Shown piece after piece: positions 56,580 through 64,000 of a stretch of 64,000 bases of DNA. A program made the translations under genes and the position numbers. This DNA is from Paramyrothecium sp. XJ0827. Taxonomy: Eukaryota; Ascomycota; Sordariomycetes; Hypocreales; Stachybotryaceae. The notes below the pieces were generated by a model, which did no database searches, had not been told where the DNA came from, and was given only the letters and a program-made list of their open reading frames with translations. The DNA lies in contig JAJFPB010000004.1 in the NCBI GenBank assembly GCA_020881915.1, forward strand, positions 2,914,001-2,978,000, in the 5' to 3' direction. Numbering within the stretch: position 1 is the first letter of the stretch; each line of letters starts with the position of its first letter.

Positions 56580-59500
56580 TTGTCGTGGTCATTGACTCAA
56601 CATTCTCTAACCAGTAAAAGGGGCAGAATAGATATCCGCTGTCAAAGTTGCGCCGAGACTGGAGCGAGTAACTGGATCTGGCATGCAAAATGCTTTACAG
56701 CACAACCCCTTACTACCCCCGGCGTATGGCTTTGCTGATCACCTCTTCATTATCACGTCACGAAGACGTAAATAATGCGGGGGAGGGAGCTGACAACGAG
56801 ACTAGGGCCTCAAATACGAGGAGCTACGTTGTATGTTCCCATTTACGTTTGTTTCCCCTCTGCTGTTTATTTACCACCATTTCCTATAATGCTTCATGGC
56901 GTTCGGCAGGGTCCATCCTTTAAGATAGGGGGCGTGCAGCCTGCACGGGATTCGAAGCTAAGGTGGGTGACTAGCAGGCGTTCCGGGGGATTTACAAAGT
57001 CTGCTCACCTCGCCATCTTCGGTGCAAAACATGATTGGTGCTCCAGGGTCGGGTGAGACGTTGGGTGGTCTCTTAGAGTTTGTGCTACTGCAGCCGGCAG
57101 TCGGCGGCTTCTTGCTGTATAATATCTTTGTCAGGTCTTCCGAAATGCAGGGCGGTCGTTAGGGCCGTGGTTGCAATCCTTAGCAGACTTAATGCTACAA
57201 ACTCGTAAACTCACAGACTTCCCCGCAGACACTAAACGAGTGTAGTCTTGCGTGTAGATTTCGGGACCGAGTCTAGACGATGGGAGGACCCTAGGCGGTT
57301 TTTAGAGTTCACTTGGTGCCACAGACCCCATATTTCACCGAAAGCGACTTTGCATTTACTCGAATCCGGCAGGGAGATCGTGCGGCGCAAAAGTTCGAAA
57401 TCTGAGCTCGAGGGACGGCTCGGTTGGCTGGCCAGTTGGCCACCCAAATTTTTTCATGGGTAATTAATTTCGATGGCGGTGTTTCACGGCATCGAGATCG
57501 AGGAATCGAACATTCGCAGAAAATCGGTCGAAATCGCGGGTCCTTTGGGCAGATCCAGCGCGAGATTTTCCGCTTACAACAGGCTCGTGCCACGGGCCTA
57601 GCCAGTTGGTTAGGGGGCTACCGGTGCCACTGTTACCGGTACCATAGGCACAGGTTTTGTGTGTGGAAAGTTCAGCCGTCGATCACCGATGTTGGGGAGG
57701 GGCAGGGGTGCAAGGGAGTTCTAATGAAGTACTAGCAAACCCAAGGGGATCGCCGCATCGGATTTGCAATTTTTAGCCATGGTGAAAAAAACAACAGGGT
57801 CATCTGCAACGGACAAACAGCGAGGCGGTGCTTGGTGATCTTCACTTGGCGTGTTTCGAGCACACACGGTAGACGTCGTGATATAAGGTACGTGCCAATG
57901 GGGACGAACGGCCGGCAGACTCGCTGATGGTCGTTGCTCGCTGCGTAGGATCGGATGCAGCTCCCTCACTGAAGGCCCAACACGTAATGACAGGACTGCT
58001 AGCTGTTTTGGGCCGAAAGACTGTCCAAGAAGGCTGGCGTGGTTTCATCGATTGAGAAAGAGGGGACACAGGTGAAACAATCCTTGAAGTACAGTAGACT
58101 GCACATGGCTGATGGTGATGGTCGCTTCACGTAAGCCAGCTATATCGTAACTACGGCTGGGCAGAGCTGTCACTTGATTGATTTTAAAGCAAGCACGCAA
58201 CTGGTTTGGGTTGCGAGAAAATCGTCTGAGGTGAAGTGCCTTGCAAGTTGACGTCGCAACTGAGCCCGGTTCCGCTCAATAAATCCACCCATAAGAGGCC
58301 TTGTTATCACCAGTCGTAACGGCTCCGTCCCTGGGGAAAGCGGGGCAAGCCTCCATTCCTTAGTCCAGGGTTGCTGCTCGGTTTTTTTTCCCGTCCAAGT
58401 GTTCTCACCTCACCTGCTTAGTACAGTTAAGTCAGTGGGCCATGTGCCTGAAGAAATGGATCGATCACCGATCCCTTTGCCTGGACCCTATGACGTCGCC
58501 GTGTCTTGGATTTTTGCGGCCATAGCCTAGTCTAGTTGAAGCATGAGGGCATTCAGTTAAATCGTCTGGCCGCCACGATGGAGTTGAGGAGAGGCAGGAG
58601 ATGCTTGAGAGGCTACATCTGCAGCTGGAGCTGGAGCTCGAGAGAACACAAGCTGGCGCGAGGCGCGCAGTAGCCTCCAGTCGACTGAACTCAAAAATTG
58701 AGAGCACTGGCTCAAAATCGACTTGCCCTGAGCTATTATATAGACCAGCTCGAAAACAGGCAAGGATGCCTCTATAAGGTTTCTCCTACGAGAGGCAGTG
58801 GTGTTTTCCCAGCTCTCAACGGAATGGGCTTTGTTACCCCTCGCCTCGCAGCTACTGCGGATTGCCTCGTCTTCGTTCCCCTTGAAAATGGCCCGGAGGA
58901 GCCCCGTAAGGGCGGCGATGTGCAGTCCTTCAAAACGGGGTCCCGCGCAATGGCCGGGGATGCAGCGGAGAAGCCGGTTGACCGGTTGCTCGGCGTGTCC
59001 CAGGTCGGTAAGAAAAAACCGCTGAAAGAATGGGATCGCTGGCCCATCGTATGACCGAGCCTGCCGCTGCCTTGACGCGCGTCTTTGCTCAGAAAAATCA
59101 AGGGACCATTTGTGCTTCAGGGACTGAACGTGGATCTGTGGTTTTCCAGCTCGCTTACAGGTTAGTTCCATAAGCAAACGGGGACAGCCTGCAAATGGAG
59201 CGGGTTGCCCTGGCGCTGACACCACGGCGGTGGTGTGTGCGGGATGCAACGGATGTGGACTCAACGGGTAAGGGGCAGGGAAAACAAAGCTGGAAAAGAG
59301 AAATTTCCGATGACGTCGTACATATTGCGAATAAAAAAACCCCCAGAAGGTTTAAAAAATAAAATAAAATAAGGCAAAAAGGGAGATTGAGGGAGCGGCA
59401 GGGGAGTGTATTGGAGGGTGACGACAGGCACCCGTAGGTTTCCCATGTGGGGACAAAGATCCAAGACTGGGGCGGGGTCTGGTAAAGGTACCTACAGTCA

Positions 59501-60008
59501 GATACCTTAGCTACGGTAAGGTACCTTAGCTTACCGTAAGCTCCCCACCAATCATCTTATGCCGCTGTAAACTTGTGTACACGCCTTACTGTGCTTCACC
59601 TGATGGAAAGGGAAGAAGGGGTCCTGGGCTCTCGCGCAGGGTACTGAAATGGAAGGGACCCATCGCCCTGCATCAAGCCTTATGCGTGGCTTGAAATGGA
59701 GGACAGCTCGAAGTGGGCCTACCCGTTTTGGATGATCAGTGGCTGCTGAGGCTTGGCTGCGCTGAAAAAGTCCGATTGCCCAGCGAACTATCAGATCGTC
59801 AGCACTCATCATTACCATGGGGTTGGCCCGAGGTGTGGCAGCGGAACAGGCTTGCCAACAGCTTCCAAGGAAATGCGGGCTGCTAGCGGCACAGATCGAA
59901 GCACGATCACAAGGGCTCTGCGAGACGGAACGCTGGGCTCTGCGCGGGCCAAGGTTCAACCCCAGTTTGGCAGCGCGTGCTTGGTTTTTTTGCGACTTGG
60001 GATCGAAG

Positions 60009-60022
60009 GTACTGTACAGTAC
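60009..60022. repeat. 14-bp perfect palindrome
   Basis: GTACTGTACAGTAC reads identically on both strands, and is followed by AGTGCAGTAC, so several GTAC units overlap. It lies in intergenic DNA. A related interrupted palindrome (ACTGTA-CTA-TACAGT) occurs in the MED14 intron near 19115-19130. Confidence 0.8.
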
Positions 60023-63000
60023 AGTGCAGTACTCCACTTCATGTGCCGTCCCTAATGGATGGTGTCGCGTACCACGAGCAACGAGCAACCAGCTCGCGCC
60101 GACTTGGGGCCTTCCCCTCAAGACCCTTAATGTTCGCCATTCCAGCCAATGCAGTGATGGCGGATGATCCGGACGCCCTACCAACACTACTCATGGGGCT
60201 ACGTTTTCCCACATCTGACAGGTCGCGCACGTCGTCCGGTACCTGAATTCATGGTAAGGTGGGATGGGGGCCATTTCAATATTGGCTACCCATGGTAGAT
60301 AAGAAACGAGGGAAAAGGGAAGCCACTCCTCGTGCCAGGGAACAGCCTTTTACTCAAGTCAGCCAAGGCAGCTCCTATATCCTTCCCAGGAAGAGTGGCG
60401 CCGCCGAGCTGTAATCACTGTTCCTCTTTCATTTTCGCCCGGAAGTGTTGACCTGCCGTTCCGTTCAAGCCTCACGCTGGCAGCCGCATTGTGCATGGCG
60501 CTGTAAGCCCAATGAAATCAAACATTGAGGACAAAGTTCAGAGCTCGATGAACGCCACTTCTGCCCCTCAAACCTTTTCCGATATGCCGGCCAGCGACCT
60601 GCTACACGTCCTCGTAGAGAACCCCCCTCCTTTTCAGTCCGAATCATCTCTAGTGGCAGGGGAATGTCGTCGTCCACGAACCAGGGTCTCTATAGGCTGT
60701 AGGCTACAGAGTACTTGTACTGGGTGAGGTTTGAAGCAACGATGACGTATGCGATCGGTATGATGCCATGGTGAAGCCAGTGTCAGTAGGCACACAGAAA
60801 ATCGGAAACCCATGGGGGAAGAAAACACTTCAGTGACCCCAAACTAAAAGTCTTCAATGGATTGGCCGGAGCAAAACGACCGGATGAGGGACGGCCACTT
60901 GAAGCAGGAAAAGGCGTTACCAGGAGCGGGGAAAGGTGAAGATCCCATTCAATCATGGTCTTGTCAGAATCGCATCACAGAAATGTGGGATGCGTCGGGT
61001 AATGGATATGCGCCCCCTGTAGAGTGAGAGACAGGTGATGGCACGCCGTAGCTTCCCAATGTACCTTAAGTACCTGTGGCGCGCAAGCCGGCTTCGATCT
61101 GCCCGATCATTGGCTGATGGGAAAAAGTTCATCAAGACCCTGGCACGACCCTTGGGGCGTTAGCTTCGAAGGGGCGGAGACAAGAGTTAGGTTGCTGTCT
61201 TAACCCTTTCAAGGCATGAGGGTCGACACAAACCTCCCGAGACTCTGGGATCTCATACACTAGTTAAAACGTGGTGATTTGAGGGTATTTTCGAACCCTC
61301 GGGTCCAAGTGACAATCATCGGAGTGACAGGGATTTAGTGAAGGGAGGAGGAAGCTGTGTCGAGACAGTTCACGTTCTTGGGCTCGAAGTAAGCGAAAAT
61401 AAATATCAACATCAGGTTGTGGTAGATTTGTTCTAGAAATGCGTAGGCGATCTTCGTACGTTGGGTGTTTGCGATGACATGAACACATCAGCGAAGGGCG
61501 ACCGAGCGGTCTCCGTGGCCACTGCGATCGTCAATATTGGTTGCAAGCAGTGACCTTTCGGTGTAGATGCACCCACTACTTGTTCCTGAATTTCCGGTCA
61601 AAAAACCCTTAATCGGTGATGGTAGGCAAGCCCCGGTGCAATGGGTCCGAAACAGCTTTGCAAAAAGGCGTTGCGCAGAACAACAGGGCATGGCTGGACG
61701 GACAGGGAGCCGACACCGATGGAATAGGCGCCGGAGGATCATTCTGAGAGCTTTGGCCCCAGACTGGTTCCCTGTTTTCTCTGCCATTCCCCGTCTTTTC
61801 TCTCCTTGCTGTGGGCGGGTAATACAGCAACGCACGGGTTGTCAAGAAAGAAGCCCTGCATAATAATTGGCCGCTTAACCAGGAGCACAGGGGTGAAGGT
61901 AAGGCGGGTTTTGGGGGTCCTTGACGGTTAACGTGGCCAAACGAAGAGGCTGCGGAACCCTAGGCGTGGCTGAGCTCCGCTTTGGCAGGAGACCGGTCGA
62001 TATTCTGCAAAGGGAACAGACATGGTGGTAAGGGTGCAGGAGAGAATTTCTGACATGGAAGAAGTGGATGACGCAGTCGGCAACTGAGAGGTGCAAACTT
62101 TTGACGTCACCCGGGGAGGCCCCTTGGCGGGACTTGGCTGCAGAGTCAGGGCTATGAAGAGACCCTTGTCTCAGGGGACTGAGGAGGGTCGTCGGTTCTC
62201 TCGATGAGCCTTTGAATCGCTGATCGCCTGCAGTGGTTGGCCGAGAGCCATGATCGAGAAAAAGGCAGTTGGATCAGGAGCCCACTTTTTATTGGAAGTG
62301 GAGGCAGGTTGCTGTCCACCGCAACACGGCGCGAACGCTCCGACATGGAAGGGACAAGGAAAATTGGAAGCAAAAAGAATGCAAAGCGTGGTGGAGAGCG
62401 AATGTATCCTTGATGTTGATCACCCTTTCTTGCTCTGTGCGGCTGGCGTTTGTGTAGTAGCGTCTTAAGCCGCGCAGGAGATGAAGGCTGAGCAATGCAC
62501 TCCAGTGATGACGGATATGCAATCTAGCAGAGAATGAATCAATTGCTAAACCGCCGCATCGAGAGATGGTGGACAATCAACAGCGAGGGCAGCAATGTGG
62601 TGTTTCCCGACTCATCAACGAACCGGGGTACAGGACTCGACACTCGGCGAACAAGGACATTGGGAGGCTCCGGAGGCAAGTCCGTAACCGTAGCCACAGC
62701 CGGTCTTGAGCCTCACCTTAAGTGACGTGAACAAGAAGAGATCGAACGATGTTGCCCTTGACGGTGAGCGGAGAGCCAGGGTACGAGTCAAGCCACAAAG
62801 GTACAAGATAGCGGATCGGGGTACATGGCGGCGACCAACGCCTTTGCCGTTCCGGTCGATGCCCTTTACTCGCCGGTGCGATACATGTACATGGACCCGA
62901 GAAGATAGAACCCCTGCTGCTGTCCCGGCACAAGAGCCATTGCAGCAGCCCGAAGCTGCTAAAGAAGGGTGGTGTGGAGGGGTGGTGGGGAGGAGAGGCG

Positions 63001-63520
63001 TGTGGCAGAAGCGCGGCTGGCTGCGGCGTGGGTTTGGATTGCCGAGTGGAGCGCGGCGGCGGGCGCCGTGATGGTTTGCAAGCCTAAACTGAAAATGTAT
63101 CATACATGGGGTTCTGGTGATGTTTTTGCTGGAAATGCACAAAAAAAAGGCAAATATCAGTTTGAAGCGGGCGATCCCGATGCACAATCCTGGAACAAGA
63201 AGGACAACGAAATGTTGGAGGGGGGTTTGGAAAGGGAATGGGAGGGGGAAAGGAAAGAAAAAAAGGTAGAGGAAAAGCAAAAAGCACACAATGAGGAAAC
63301 AAGCAGATAGGTATGGGCACTTGGGGGAAGGTGAGGAGGGGCGTCGAAATAAGGAAATCATCGAAAAGAGCTTGCCGGTGGAGCAGGTACGTTGGGCACA
63401 GAAGGTACATGCGGGACAGGTTTGCTGTGGCTGGCCCTTGCTTTCTCGCTCGCAGTGCCTTGACCACCACACCCCCCTCGACCCCGTACCGTACCGGGCT
63501 CTGCTTCTGCTTCTGCTGCT

Positions 63521-63553
63521 GCCATGCCCTGCCATGCCTTGCCATGCCTTGCC
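63521..63553. repeat. Short tandem repeat of tgccatgcct/ctgccatgcc type
   Basis: Three imperfect copies of a roughly 10-bp unit (ctgccatgcc, ttgccatgcc and a further ttgccttg) follow one another on the plus strand in a pyrimidine-rich region near the right edge. Confidence 0.7.
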
Positions 63554-64000
63554 TTGTGCCAGCGGCGCCCTCTATTTTCCTCGATCTCCTCGATCTATGG
63601 ATGGGGTTTCATGCGCGAGAGACACTCCGGTTTGCCCAGAAGTCCCATCCCTCCTCCCCACCCATTCCCCATCATCTTCAAAACCTACCTCTTGTCGCCT
63701 GACCCTGGTTCCCCTGCCATTCTGCTTCATAAAGACGCCGGTTCCTGTTACCCTCGTTCCCGTCCATTGTCTGATTCTCCTGTTTCCCATCATACATTAA
63801 CCGGCCTTTCATACAACCCTTGCTTTGCCTTTTTGCTTTCAAGTCTACCTTAGCTTGAGCTTGGGTCCTTTTTGCCGCTTGTGTACTGTACCGTCCGTGT
63901 ACTGTACCTGCCATTCTACTCTGCCCTTTTCCGATTTGAGTCGGCCAGCACACCGTGCCTGCCGTACCTTCCTCCTCTCACCTTGTTCTCACCTTGTACT

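Larger units (their letters stand above)
56580..64000. other. Long terminal interval (7.4 kb), no supported gene
   Basis: I found no recognisable protein, exon chain or RNA gene. Larger open frames (58557-59264 minus, 59552-60187 minus, 62615-63535 minus, 63291-63800 plus) are Arg/Ser/Pro/Cys-rich, overlap frames on the other strand, and lack recognised motifs. Notable content: a TCGA-rich block at about 57240-57660, clusters of TACCTTA/TAAGGTA at 59505-59535 and single copies at 57885, 61061 and 63846, a GTAC palindrome at 60009, and short tandem repeats at 63521-63553 and about 63880-63909. The final few hundred bases are pyrimidine-rich on the plus strand, suggesting the leader of a gene starting just past the edge. 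Confidence 0.5.

Noticed and set aside
57355..57370. Possible tRNA T-loop (ctcgaatccgg)
   Set aside because: No A-box, acceptor stem or terminator T-run at the right distance; similar TTCGA matches at 30507 and 61271 also failed.
58557..59264. 235-codon minus-strand frame in the last gap
   Set aside because: It has no motif and overlaps plus-strand frames of similar length; codon use does not resemble the real genes.
62615..63535. 306-codon minus-strand frame near the right edge
   Set aside because: Much of it is the complement of purine-rich repeats, giving Phe/Leu/Pro runs; no conserved sequence.
1..64000. CRISPR arrays or bacterial-type operons
   Set aside because: The window is clearly fungal nuclear DNA with spliceosomal introns; no regularly spaced repeats were seen.

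Overview
The window comes from a filamentous ascomycete. The genes carry short introns (mostly 48-150 bp) with GTRNGY donors and CTAAC/CTGAC-like branch sites. The proteins are typical of Sordariomycetes, and the glucose-6-phosphate dehydrogenase and aromatic aminotransferase look most like Hypocreales; the order-level placement is inference from remembered family sequences, not a search. I see sixteen protein genes, one of them cut by the left edge, with 29 introns placed. I see no tRNA, rRNA, CRISPR array or intact transposon.

Left part (1-16 kb): a Fun30/SMARCAD1-type chromatin remodeller (minus, partial) is divergent from VMA21, the V-ATPase assembly factor. A DUF2406 protein (minus) follows, then a 5.3 kb interval with no supported gene, ribosomal protein eL33 (minus, with a 10-base exon), and glucose-6-phosphate dehydrogenase (plus).

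Middle (17-38 kb): Mediator subunit MED14 (plus), protoporphyrinogen oxidase (minus), the CCCH zinc-finger poly(A)-RNA-binding protein Nab2 (minus), a secreted GH20 beta-N-acetylhexosaminidase (plus), a CYP52-like P450 (plus), and a convergent aromatic aminotransferase (minus) whose N-terminus looks like a mitochondrial presequence.

Right part (38-64 kb): a La-motif (Sro9/LARP1-like) RNA-binding protein (plus), a small three-exon GPI-anchored secreted protein (minus), a DUF3824-like protein of alternating Gly/Ala-rich and charged segments (plus), and a head-to-head pair of splicing genes, CLF1 (minus) and PRP31 (plus), separated by 312 bp. The last 7.4 kb has no supported gene; its final few hundred bases are pyrimidine-rich on the plus strand and may lead to a gene beyond the edge.

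Most genes are conserved housekeeping genes. The window is not a secondary-metabolite cluster, and I found no convincing new defence or mobile system. The best leads are the small GPI protein, the CLF1/PRP31 bidirectional promoter, the 19-bp perfect hairpin upstream of the P450, several introns whose retention keeps the frame open, the eL33 micro-exon, and a dispersed TACCTTA/TAAGGTA motif that is concentrated in the intergenic DNA.
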